DNA of 64,000 nt, taken from positions 1 through 64,000 of the forward strand of contig CACJDW010000005.1 of NCBI GenBank assembly GCA_902592275.1. The letters are read 5' to 3'. Both the position numbers and the translations under genes were made by a program. The notes under the pieces are model-generated. The model saw nothing but the letters and a program-made list of their open reading frames with translations, made no database searches and was not told the DNA's origin. The stretch is from an uncultured Pelagibacteraceae bacterium. GTDB lineage: Bacteria; Pseudomonadota; Alphaproteobacteria; Pelagibacterales; Pelagibacteraceae. Numbering within the stretch: position 1 is the first letter of the stretch; every line of letters begins with the position of its first letter. Positions 44,058-51,985 of the stretch are shown here, piece by piece.

Positions 44058-45032
44058 ATGAAAAAAAGCTTTAAACTATTTTTAGCAGCTGCTTTCCTAG
44101 TAACTGAATTTTTTGTTGTAGCTCTTCCATTAATGATCACATCAGCTAAAGCTGACGGTCATCCAATACAAGCAATTACTCACGCTGGTTTTGGTGGTGG
44201 AACTGACGTTACTACTAGAATGATGTTATTAAGAGCAAGAAGAGTTCTTAAGCAGGATATGCAATTAGTAAATAAAAAAGGTGGTGGTGGAGCAGCATCT
44301 ATGGATTACATGATGTCTTTACCAGCTGATGGAAACCATACTTTAACTTGGACAACAGGTCATGCTGTATCTATGGCTTTAGGTAAAACTAAAGTTAAGT
44401 TAAGCGACATGCAACCACTTGCTAGAGGAACTGATGATCCTCAATTATTTGTTGTTAATTGTAAAAACGATATCAAAGATGCTAAAAAATTCATTAGCAC
44501 ACAAAAATCAAAATCGCTAAAATATGGAACTACTCATACTGGTGGTATTGACGATGTTAGTGCAATCGCATTTACAAAAAAAGGCGGATTAAAAGATCCA
44601 ACTATCGTTGCTTACAAAGGTGTTGCACCAATTAAAACTAACCTTATCAAAGGAGATATTGATGTAGGTGTTTTAAACTTAGGTGAAGCATTAACTGAAA
44701 TTAATGAAGGTAAACTTTGTGTATCAGTTGTATTAGCAAACAATAGAATGGCTAAAATTGGAGACTCTCCAACAGCAAAAGAATTAGGTATACCTGTTTC
44801 TTTATCAACTGTTAGAGGTTTCGTAACTAAAAAAGGTGCTCCAGCAGATAGAGTAAAACAATTAGAAGCTGGAATGATGAAAGCTATGAGCCATAACTAC
44901 TACAAAAATTTCTTAACAGAAATTGGACTTGATGAAACAAGTGTTGTTGGTGCAGATGAATGGGGTAAGCAAATGGAAGAAATGCTTGCTGAAATGACTG
45001 CGCAGCTTAAAGCTTTAGGTTACATTAACTAA
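44058..45032 (+). CDS. tctC: Tripartite tricarboxylate transporter substrate-binding protein (TctC)
   Basis: The 324-residue protein has a signal peptide ending near ITSAKA-DG and the TctC fold: AGFGGGTDVTTRMMLLRARR near residue 44, NKKGGGGAASMDYM, ALKTNLIKGDIDVG-like region. It gives the periplasmic part of a TctCBA secondary transporter for carboxylates. GAGGGAAATA precedes the ATG. A terminator hairpin lies just after its stop, inside the next gene. Confidence 0.88.
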   Translation: MKKSFKLFLAAAFLVTEFFVVALPLMITSAKADGHPIQAITHAGFGGGTDVTTRMMLLRARRVLKQDMQLVNKKGGGGAASMDYMMSLPADGNHTLTWTTGHAVSMALGKTKVKLSDMQPLARGTDDPQLFVVNCKNDIKDAKKFISTQKSKSLKYGTTHTGGIDDVSAIAFTKKGGLKDPTIVAYKGVAPIKTNLIKGDIDVGVLNLGEALTEINEGKLCVSVVLANNRMAKIGDSPTAKELGIPVSLSTVRGFVTKKGAPADRVKQLEAGMMKAMSHNYYKNFLTEIGLDETSVVGADEWGKQMEEMLAEMTAQLKALGYIN

Positions 45033-45055
45033 TCTAATTAAAAGTACATTTGAAT

Positions 45056-45562
45056 ATGAAAAATGTACAAAAATCAAAAAGGGCAAACAAAAGTTTGCCC
45101 TTTTTTTTTAAAGATGAATTTAAGGTTTCATTTGTAATTATTTTTATATCGTTAATTTTATTATTCACCACTTTTACTTTTGATGTTGTTCCTCCAATTT
45201 TAAATAGAGGAATTCAACCAGCAACATTTCCAAAAGCATTATTAATTTTGATAATTGCTATGACATTAATTATTTATTATTTAGCAACTAAAAATCCTTG
45301 GAAAATTGAAAAAAAATTACCAAAATCATTTTTCTTAACACTGTTTAGTTTTATTTTATTTGTAATAGTTTCTAAAACTTTAGATTTCTTTTTAGCCATA
45401 TCAGCATTATCAATTTTTGTTTCTTATTGTTGGGGAGAAAAAAGATTATTTTATTTATTATTAGTTGGGATTATTTTTCCAATTATTGTTTTTATATTTT
45501 TTGAAACGATTTTGGGTTTAAGATTTCCTCCAGGAATAATTACTAACATTTACTATAGCTAA
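45056..45562 (+). CDS. tctB: Tripartite tricarboxylate transporter small subunit (TctB)
   Basis: The protein has four hydrophobic segments (VIIFISLILLFTTFTF, ALLILIIAMTLIIYYLA, FFLTLFSFILFVIV, LLLVGIIFPIIVFIFF), as in TctB. I chose the ATG at 45056 (168 residues); the track start is a TTG two codons upstream. A strong terminator hairpin falls in codons about 8-17, so the first 20 residues (KSKRANKSLPFFFKDE) come from terminator sequence. No internal ATG lies before the first membrane segment. A start from a non-ATG codon farther on cannot be excluded. Confidence 0.8.
   Translation: MKNVQKSKRANKSLPFFFKDEFKVSFVIIFISLILLFTTFTFDVVPPILNRGIQPATFPKALLILIIAMTLIIYYLATKNPWKIEKKLPKSFFLTLFSFILFVIVSKTLDFFLAISALSIFVSYCWGEKRLFYLLLVGIIFPIIVFIFFETILGLRFPPGIITNIYYS
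45076..45109 (+). terminator. Intrinsic terminator hairpin inside the start of tctB
   Basis: GGGCAAAC (45081-45088), AAAA loop and GTTTGCCC (45093-45100) form a perfect 8-bp stem, preceded by five A and followed by nine T. The bases also encode residues near 8-18 of the tctB frame. It is a textbook intrinsic terminator for tctC, with readthrough needed for tctBA. Confidence 0.88.
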
Positions 45563-47044
45563 ATGGATAATTTATTATTAATGTTGGCACCACTTTTCAG
45601 TTCTAAACTGTTATTAGTTTTATTTTTTGGAACATTATTTGGTTTGATATTAGGTGTATTGCCTGGGTTAGGACCAACAACAGGTGGAGCATTGATCTTA
45701 CCTTTTACAATGACTCTAGATCCATTATCTGCAATTGTTTTGTTAACTTCTATTTATTGTGCAGGAACCTATGGTGGTGCAATAACAGCTGTACTTATAA
45801 ATACCCCTGGAACACCAGCGGCGGCAGCCACTTGTTTAGATGGCTATCCTTTAGCACAAAAAGGCGAAGCTGGAAGAGCTTTAGGTATGGCAACAGTCTC
45901 AAGTACTGTTGGAGGTATTTTTAGTGTCGTTATATTAGTTTTTTTTGCTCCTATATTAGCACAACTTGCTTATGAGTTTGGTCAGCCAGAATATTTTGCA
46001 TTAGCAATATTTGGTTTAACAATGTTGGCTTCAATAGGTGAGGGTAGCCCAATTAAAAATTTAATCGCAGGTGCATTTGGAATATTGATTTCAACAGTTG
46101 GGAAAGATTTTATGACTTCAATTGATCGTTTTACTTTTGGAATAAATGAATTAACTGAAGGAATAGGTTTTATACCGGTAGTAGTTGGGCTCTTCGCAAT
46201 GAGTGAGATGCTTACTCAATCAACATTAATCAATCAAGTTTTTAACAGGATTGCCTTAAAAGCAATTAAGTTACCAAGCAAAGATGATTATAAGAAAACT
46301 TGGAAAACAATATTACGATCAAGTGGAATTGGATCTTTTATAGGAGTATTACCAGCAGAAGGTGGAACAGTTGCCTCTTTGATTGGCTATTCTGAAGCAA
46401 AAAGATTTTCAAAAAAACCAGAAGAATTTGGTAAAGGATCAATAGAAGGTATTGCCGGAGCAGAAGCGGCAAATAACGCAGCAACAGGTGGCGCGATGGT
46501 TCCAACTTTAGCGCTAGGTATTCCTGGTAGCGCAACAACAGCAGTTATACTTACGGGATTGATTATTCATGGTGTTAGACCTGGACCAGATTTGTTTAGA
46601 GAGCAGCCAGATTTCTTATATGGAATTTTTGGTGCCATGCTAATAGCTAATATCCTTTTTTTTATTTTTGGATTTTTTGGAGCAAAAATATTTGCAAGAA
46701 TTACTTTAGTACCCAACAAGATCTTATGGCCAATGATATTCGCAGTTTCAGTATGTGGAACTTATTCTTTAAATCAATCTATAATAGATGTTTGGATAAT
46801 GTTGTTTTTTGGAGTGCTAGGTTTCTTTATGAGAAGGTATGGCTTTTCAGTAGTACCAGTTATTATTGGATTAATTTTGGGTGAGTTAGTTGAGGGAACT
46901 TTAAGACAATCTCTAGTTATATTCGATGGTAATTGGCTGATGTTTTTCACAAGACCAATTGCTTTGACATTCTTTATTTTGTCTTTAATTGCTTTGGCTT
47001 TTCCTTTAATAAGATCGAGGAAAATAAAAAAAAATAATGATTAA
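45563..47044 (+). CDS. tctA: Tripartite tricarboxylate transporter large permease subunit (TctA)
   Basis: The 493-residue membrane protein has about 11-12 hydrophobic segments and the TctA motif GLILGVLPGLGPTTGGALILP near residue 27 and TYGGAITAVLINTPGTPAAAATCLDGYPLA near residue 70. IGSFIGVLPAEGGTVAS and LALGIPGSATTAVILTGL are the second-half repeats. It moves a carboxylate across the inner membrane using a cation gradient. It follows tctB with no gap and overlaps the SDR gene by 8 bases. Confidence 0.93.
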   Translation: MDNLLLMLAPLFSSKLLLVLFFGTLFGLILGVLPGLGPTTGGALILPFTMTLDPLSAIVLLTSIYCAGTYGGAITAVLINTPGTPAAAATCLDGYPLAQKGEAGRALGMATVSSTVGGIFSVVILVFFAPILAQLAYEFGQPEYFALAIFGLTMLASIGEGSPIKNLIAGAFGILISTVGKDFMTSIDRFTFGINELTEGIGFIPVVVGLFAMSEMLTQSTLINQVFNRIALKAIKLPSKDDYKKTWKTILRSSGIGSFIGVLPAEGGTVASLIGYSEAKRFSKKPEEFGKGSIEGIAGAEAANNAATGGAMVPTLALGIPGSATTAVILTGLIIHGVRPGPDLFREQPDFLYGIFGAMLIANILFFIFGFFGAKIFARITLVPNKILWPMIFAVSVCGTYSLNQSIIDVWIMLFFGVLGFFMRRYGFSVVPVIIGLILGELVEGTLRQSLVIFDGNWLMFFTRPIALTFFILSLIALAFPLIRSRKIKKNND

Positions 47045-47786
47045 GTACGATTTAAATGATCGAGTGGCAGTTGTTACTGGCGGAGCCCAGGGTTTTGGTT
47101 TAGCAATAACTGAGAGATTTATTGAAGCAGGAGCAAAAGTTATAATTTGGGATATTGATGAGAACGCTGCTAAAGAAGCGATTCATAAAGTTAAATCAGA
47201 AAACCTAAGTCATCAGGTCGTAGACGTAACTAATTTTGAAATAGTAAATAAAAATTTAGATGAAGTAGAGAAAAAATACGGAAAAATAGATATTTTTGTC
47301 AATAACGCAGGTATTGCAGGTATGAATACTACTGTCGCTGAATATCCATTAGATGAATGGAAAAAAGTAATGAACTTAAATTTAAATTCAGTTTTCTATT
47401 GTTGTAAAGCAGTTGTTCCATTCATGTTAAAAAATGACTACGGGAGAATAGTAAACATTGCATCTATTGCAGGAAAAGAGGGCAATCCTAATGCGAGCGC
47501 ATATAGCACTTCTAAGGCTGGCGTTATCGGTTTAACAAAATCTCTAGGTAAAGAACTTGCCCAAAAAAATATAGCTGTAAATTGCGTAACTCCAGCAGCA
47601 GCTAAAACAAGAATTTTTGATCAAATGACTGAAGAACATATAAATTATATGTTATCAAAAATTCCAAGAAACAAATTTGCAAAAGTTGAAGAATTAGCTT
47701 CATTAGTAACTTGGTTAGCTAGTGAAGAAAATTCATTCTCAACAGCTGCAGTTTTTGATTTAAGTGGTGGAAGAGCTACATATTAG
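47037..47786 (+). CDS. Short-chain dehydrogenase/reductase (FabG-like)
   Basis: The 249-residue classical SDR has TGGAQGFG for cofactor binding, NNAGIAG, the catalytic Ser in NIASIAG, and YSTSKAG with Tyr and Lys. The N-terminal DERF-like IIWDIDE suggests NAD preference through the Asp after the second strand. It overlaps tctA by 8 bases and precedes a ROK kinase, so it probably oxidises the imported polyhydroxy acid or a sugar derived from it. Confidence 0.9.
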   Translation: MIKYDLNDRVAVVTGGAQGFGLAITERFIEAGAKVIIWDIDENAAKEAIHKVKSENLSHQVVDVTNFEIVNKNLDEVEKKYGKIDIFVNNAGIAGMNTTVAEYPLDEWKKVMNLNLNSVFYCCKAVVPFMLKNDYGRIVNIASIAGKEGNPNASAYSTSKAGVIGLTKSLGKELAQKNIAVNCVTPAAAKTRIFDQMTEEHINYMLSKIPRNKFAKVEELASLVTWLASEENSFSTAAVFDLSGGRATY

Positions 47787-47788
47787 TT

Positions 47789-48691
47789 ATGCAAGTAGGT
47801 ATTGATGTAGGAGCAACTAAAATTGAGAGTGTTGTACTCGAAGAGAATGGGAACGAAAAACACAGATCAAGAATATCGTGTCCTAAGGAGTATACTCAAA
47901 TTATAACTGCTATAAGAGATATTCACAGAAAATTAGAACAAGAGTTTAAACAAGAACTTCCAATTGGTGTTTGTCATCCAGGAGTTCATTCTCCTCAAAC
48001 AGGATTAGTAAAAAATGCTCCCAATATTACATGGTTAGAAAAAAAACCATTTCAAAGCGATCTTCGTAAAGCTCTTGGAAAAGAAGTGTTTTGTGAAAAT
48101 GATGCAAATTGTTTTGCTTTATCTGAAGCAATAGACGGAGCTGGTACACATTATAAAATCGTTTATGGAATTATATTAGGCTCAGGAGTTGGAGGTGGCT
48201 TAGTAATAGACAAAAAAATTATTACTGGCTCTAATGGAGTAGCAGGGGAATGGGGACATAACCAAATTCCATATTTTGCAGCTAAGAAAGAAAATTTTGA
48301 CTCAAGTAATGCTAGAGAAGCAGAGATTGAAAGTTTTTTATCTGGTTTAAGTTTAGCAAAAAGATTTAAGAAACTTTATGGAAAAAATTTAAAAACAAAT
48401 GAAATTTTCGAATTAAATAGAAAACATGATTTAGATGCTGAAAGATTTATAGATGATTTTAAAGTCAATTTAGCAATGTCTCTTTCAAGCATCATAAATA
48501 TTTTAGATCCTGATGCTTTTATATTTGGAGGAGGTGTTTCAAACGAAATTGATTTTTTACATGAAATAGATTCATTGGTTAGAAAATTTGTCATTGGAAG
48601 AGAATATGAAGGTGTTTTTTTAAAACCTAGATACGGAGATGCTAGTGGAGTTAGAGGTGCTGCTAGATTAGGAAGAAGCGCGACATATTAG
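47789..48691 (+). CDS. ROK family sugar kinase
   Basis: The 300-residue protein has the ASKHA phosphate loop VGIDVGATKIESVVLEE, adenosine motif GIILGSGVGGGLVI, catalytic-region NDANCFALSE, and GEWGHNQIP. The zinc-binding cysteine motif (CxCGxxGC) of most ROK kinases is absent: after GHNQIP the sequence is AAKKENFDSSNAREAEIESFLSG. It likely phosphorylates a hexose such as glucose, fructose or N-acetyl-hexosamine. It starts two bases after the SDR stop. Confidence 0.88.
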   Translation: MQVGIDVGATKIESVVLEENGNEKHRSRISCPKEYTQIITAIRDIHRKLEQEFKQELPIGVCHPGVHSPQTGLVKNAPNITWLEKKPFQSDLRKALGKEVFCENDANCFALSEAIDGAGTHYKIVYGIILGSGVGGGLVIDKKIITGSNGVAGEWGHNQIPYFAAKKENFDSSNAREAEIESFLSGLSLAKRFKKLYGKNLKTNEIFELNRKHDLDAERFIDDFKVNLAMSLSSIINILDPDAFIFGGGVSNEIDFLHEIDSLVRKFVIGREYEGVFLKPRYGDASGVRGAARLGRSATY

Positions 48692-48882
48692 AACTTCAAC
48701 TAAAAGTAGAATCAAAAAAAAAAATTTTTTTTATAATTAAAAAAAACATTACTAAATAAGAAAAAAAATCAATATCAACTCTTAGTTGAATAACATTTTT
48801 TTAGTTATCAATTGAGAATTATTCTACTTATAGTTTCGTTTTAAAAAATAGTTAACTAAATAAAAAAAGAGGAAGAGAAGAT
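48692..48882 (+). promoter_or_regulatory. AT-rich leader region upstream of the second CUT1 operon with competing inverted repeats
   Basis: This 191-base gap has no gene. It contains an 11-A/8-T run at 48714-48732. TTCAACTAAAAGTAGAAT (48694-48711) can pair in its first half with CTCTTAGTTGAA (48779-48790) and in its second half with ATTCTACTTATAGT (48820-48833), so the pairings compete. AGTTAACT lies at 48850-48857. The binding-protein ATG follows after an AGAGGAAGAG site. It may hold a promoter and a structured leader; none is proven. Confidence 0.45.
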
Positions 48883-50139
48883 ATGAAAAAACTAATGATC
48901 GCTTTAATTACTTTAGCGTTCACATCTACTTCATCAATTGCAGGACCTAAGATTGAGGTTTTGCACTGGTGGACGTCTGGTGGTGAAGCTGCTGCACTTA
49001 AAGTTTTAAAAGATGATTTCGCTGCAAACGGTGGTGAATGGATGGACATGCCTGTAACAGGTGGTGGTGGAGACGCTGCTAACGTTGCATTAAAAGCAAG
49101 AATAGTTGCTGGAGATCCTCCATCTGCATCTCAAATTAAAGGACCTACAATTCAAGAGTATGACCAAGAAGGTGTTGTAGCTCCATATAACATTGATGAA
49201 GTTGCTAAAGCAGAAGGTTGGGACAATTTATTAGACCCAATGATTGCAGCAATTCACAAGTGTGAAAATAATAGCGGACCTTATTGTGCTGCTCCAGTAA
49301 ACATTCACAGAATTGACTGGATGTGGGCAAACAAAGCTGTATTTGATGCAAACGGTATTTCAGTTCCAACTACTTGGGATGAGTTAAATGCTGCTGCTGA
49401 AAAATTACAAGCTGCTGGTATCATTCCATTTGCACATGGTGGTCAGGCTTGGCAAGATGCTACAGTATTTGAAGCAGTTGCTATGGGTATTGGAGGAAAT
49501 AACTATTACAAAAATTGTTATGTAGATCTTAAAGAAAGCTGTTTAAGAAGTGAAACAACAGTTAAAGTTTTTGATCAAATGAGAAAACTACAAGGGTTTA
49601 CTGACGAAGGTAGTCCAGGAAGAGACTGGAACGTTGCTACTGGTATGGTTATTGAAGGAAAAGCTGGTTTCCAAATTATGGGTGACTGGGCAAAAGGTGA
49701 ATTTACAGCTGCAGGAAAAGTTCCAGGTGTAGATTACTACTGTGCTGCCACTCCTTCAAACAATGGATACTTATATAACGTAGATAGTTTTATCTTTTAC
49801 AAATCTAGCGATCCAGATAAACAAGCTGGCCAAAAGTTATTAGCTAAGCTTATGATGGGTAAAAACTTTCAAAAAGTTTTCAACCTATACAAAGGTTCTA
49901 TCCCGGCGCGTTTAGACGTATCAATGGATGAATTTGACAAGTGCGCAAAAACATCTAATGCTGATATTAAAACTGCAGGTGCAAGCGGTGGATTAGTTCC
50001 AAGTTTTGCTCACGGTATGGCCCAAGGTAATACTATGAAAGCTGCCCTACAAGATATCATTACAGAGCACTTTAACTCTGATATGTCATCTGTAGATGCT
50101 GCTAACGCTTTAGCTGACTCAGTTTTAGCTAATATGTAG
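48883..50139 (+). CDS. CUT1-family sugar ABC transporter substrate-binding protein
   Basis: The 418-residue protein has a signal peptide (KKLMIALITLAFTSTSSIAG) and the family 1 solute-binding fold: EVLHWWTSGGEAAALKVLKDDF, NIHRIDWMWANKAVFDANGI, FAHGGQAWQDATVFEAVAMG and GKAGFQIMGDWAKGEF. It resembles the glucose/mannose-type (GtsA-like) proteins of proteobacteria, in line with the aldose epimerase gene downstream. Four cysteines sit in the mature part. Confidence 0.92.
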   Translation: MKKLMIALITLAFTSTSSIAGPKIEVLHWWTSGGEAAALKVLKDDFAANGGEWMDMPVTGGGGDAANVALKARIVAGDPPSASQIKGPTIQEYDQEGVVAPYNIDEVAKAEGWDNLLDPMIAAIHKCENNSGPYCAAPVNIHRIDWMWANKAVFDANGISVPTTWDELNAAAEKLQAAGIIPFAHGGQAWQDATVFEAVAMGIGGNNYYKNCYVDLKESCLRSETTVKVFDQMRKLQGFTDEGSPGRDWNVATGMVIEGKAGFQIMGDWAKGEFTAAGKVPGVDYYCAATPSNNGYLYNVDSFIFYKSSDPDKQAGQKLLAKLMMGKNFQKVFNLYKGSIPARLDVSMDEFDKCAKTSNADIKTAGASGGLVPSFAHGMAQGNTMKAALQDIITEHFNSDMSSVDAANALADSVLANM

Positions 50140-50151
50140 TACATAAAAATT

Positions 50152-50186
50152 AAAAGGCCACTTTTGATAAAGTGGCCTTTTTTTTT
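50152..50186 (+). terminator. Intrinsic terminator after the second CUT1 binding-protein gene
   Basis: AAAAGGCCACTTT...AAAGTGGCCTTTT forms an approximately 11-bp stem with a short loop and a run of T after it. It lies 12 bases after the binding-protein stop and 26 bases before the permease start. It is expected to end most transcripts after the binding-protein gene. Confidence 0.88.
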
Positions 50187-50212
50187 AAATCTAAAAATAA
50201 AAAATATTTATA

Positions 50213-51088
50213 ATGCTCAAGTGGTTAGAAAAAAATTTACCTAAAATTGTAATGGCTCCTGCTGTCGGGTTAATAGGTTGGTTTGTATATGGCTTTGTAC
50301 TTTGGACTTTATATATATCTTTTACTAATTCTAAAATTCTACCAAAGTATGAACTTTGGGGATTTGGGCAATATGAAAAACTATGGGCATCAAGAAAATG
50401 GCTAATTGCAGTAGATAATTTGCTAATTTTTACAGCACTATTTTTAATCTTCTGTGTTGTTATAGGAATAATTCTTGCAATTTTTTTAGATCAAAAAATC
50501 AGAGCAGAGGGTTTGCTAAGAACGATTTATTTATATCCAATGGCGCTATCTTTTATCGTGACAGGAACTGCTTGGAAATGGATATTAAATCCAACTTTAG
50601 GAATCCAAAAAATGTTCAGAGACTGGGGTTTCGAAAACTTCACCTTTGATTGGTTGGTAGATAGAGAGATGGCCATTTATACCATTGTTATTGCAGGTGT
50701 TTGGCAATCTGCAGGGTTTGTGATGGCGCTATTTTTAGCTGGATTAAGGTCAGTAGAAGATGAAATTGTTAAGGCAGCAAAAATAGATGGCGCAAGTTTA
50801 TTTACAGTTTACTGGAAAATTTTACTTCCAATGATGAGACCTGTATTTTTTACAAGTTTTGTAATTTTAGTTCATATATCTATTAAAAGTTATGATCTTA
50901 TCGTAGCACTAACACAAGGTGGTCCAGGTATATCAACGACTATGCCTGCTTTATATATGACCCAAACTGCATTCCATAAAAGCCAAGTTGGTTTATCTGC
51001 TGCGAGTGCGATGATGATGTTTATGGCTGTTGCAGCTGTAATTATACCATATTTATATTCAGAGTTAAGGAGAGAAAATGCAAGATAG
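50213..51088 (+). CDS. CUT1-family sugar ABC transporter permease (MalF type)
   Basis: The 291-residue protein has six hydrophobic segments and the EAA loop EDEIVKAAKIDGASLFTVYWKILLPMMRP. ILNPTLGIQKMFRDWG precedes it as in glucose-type GtsB permeases. It is the first membrane gene of this operon, starting after the terminator hairpin. It overlaps the second permease by 11 bases. Confidence 0.93.
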   Translation: MLKWLEKNLPKIVMAPAVGLIGWFVYGFVLWTLYISFTNSKILPKYELWGFGQYEKLWASRKWLIAVDNLLIFTALFLIFCVVIGIILAIFLDQKIRAEGLLRTIYLYPMALSFIVTGTAWKWILNPTLGIQKMFRDWGFENFTFDWLVDREMAIYTIVIAGVWQSAGFVMALFLAGLRSVEDEIVKAAKIDGASLFTVYWKILLPMMRPVFFTSFVILVHISIKSYDLIVALTQGGPGISTTMPALYMTQTAFHKSQVGLSAASAMMMFMAVAAVIIPYLYSELRRENAR

Positions 51089-51983
51089 TTTGAAATCTTC
51101 TTCTTATCAGCAGTTAGAACAGAAATCTAAATATACAAATATGTTTTTGAGATGGTTTTTGTATTTTATTTTAATTCTTTTTGCTTCTTATTTTATTTTT
51201 CCACTTTACGTAATGGTTGTTACTTCGTTAAAAACAATGGAAGAGATACGTCAAGGAACACTTTTAAGTTGGCCAAGCGGATTAAATCTTGAATCTTGGG
51301 CTGTAGCGTGGGGTGGTCGAGGATATGGAGCTGGTGATACTTTTTTAAGACCATATTTTTGGAATTCAATCAAGATGGTTGTACCAGCAGTATTTTTTTC
51401 AACATTCATTGGAGCGATGACAGGGTATGTTTTAACTAAATGGAGATTTAAAGGAGATCAGTGGGTTTTCCTTTTTTTATTATTTGGATGTTTCATACCT
51501 TTTCAAGCAATATTGTTACCAATGGCTAGAACTCTTGGAGTGTTAGGAGTTTCAAATTCTGTTGTTGGGTTAGTATTAGTACATACAGTTTACGGAATTC
51601 CTTTTACCACATTATTTTTTAGAAATTATTATGTTTCTGTACCAACAGAATTAGTTAAAGCTGCTAGGATAGATGGAGCTGGGTTTTTTAAAATATTTTT
51701 TAAAATCTTACTACCAATATCTGCACCGATTATTGTTGTAACAGTAATTTGGCAATTTACACAAATTTGGAATGATTTTTTATTTGGATCAACCTTCTCA
51801 TTTGGAGAAGCAGCACCTATACAAGTAGCATTAAATAATATGGTTTTATCAAGTACAAGCGTGAAAGAATATAACGTTGATATGGCGTCAGCTATTATAG
51901 CGGGTATTCCAACACTTATTGTTTATGTATTAGCAGGTAAATATTTTATTAGAGGATTAACTTCAGGAGCAGTGAAAGGATAA
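51078..51983 (+). CDS. CUT1-family sugar ABC transporter permease (MalG type)
   Basis: The 301-residue protein has about six hydrophobic segments, with the EAA loop PTELVKAARIDGAGFFKIFFKILLPISAP and IWQFTQIWNDFLFG after it. GAMTGYVLTKWRFKG precedes it. It is partner of the preceding permease. The ATG lies within the end of that gene and shares its ribosomes. The ATPase gene starts 2 bases after its stop. Confidence 0.93.
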   Translation: MQDSLKSSSYQQLEQKSKYTNMFLRWFLYFILILFASYFIFPLYVMVVTSLKTMEEIRQGTLLSWPSGLNLESWAVAWGGRGYGAGDTFLRPYFWNSIKMVVPAVFFSTFIGAMTGYVLTKWRFKGDQWVFLFLLFGCFIPFQAILLPMARTLGVLGVSNSVVGLVLVHTVYGIPFTTLFFRNYYVSVPTELVKAARIDGAGFFKIFFKILLPISAPIIVVTVIWQFTQIWNDFLFGSTFSFGEAAPIQVALNNMVLSSTSVKEYNVDMASAIIAGIPTLIVYVLAGKYFIRGLTSGAVKG

Positions 51984-51985
51984 GA

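Noticed and set aside
48714-48732. A11T8 run as a terminator for the ROK gene
   Set aside because: A hairpin of pure A and T with almost no loop is not a convincing intrinsic terminator; kept only as part of the leader description.
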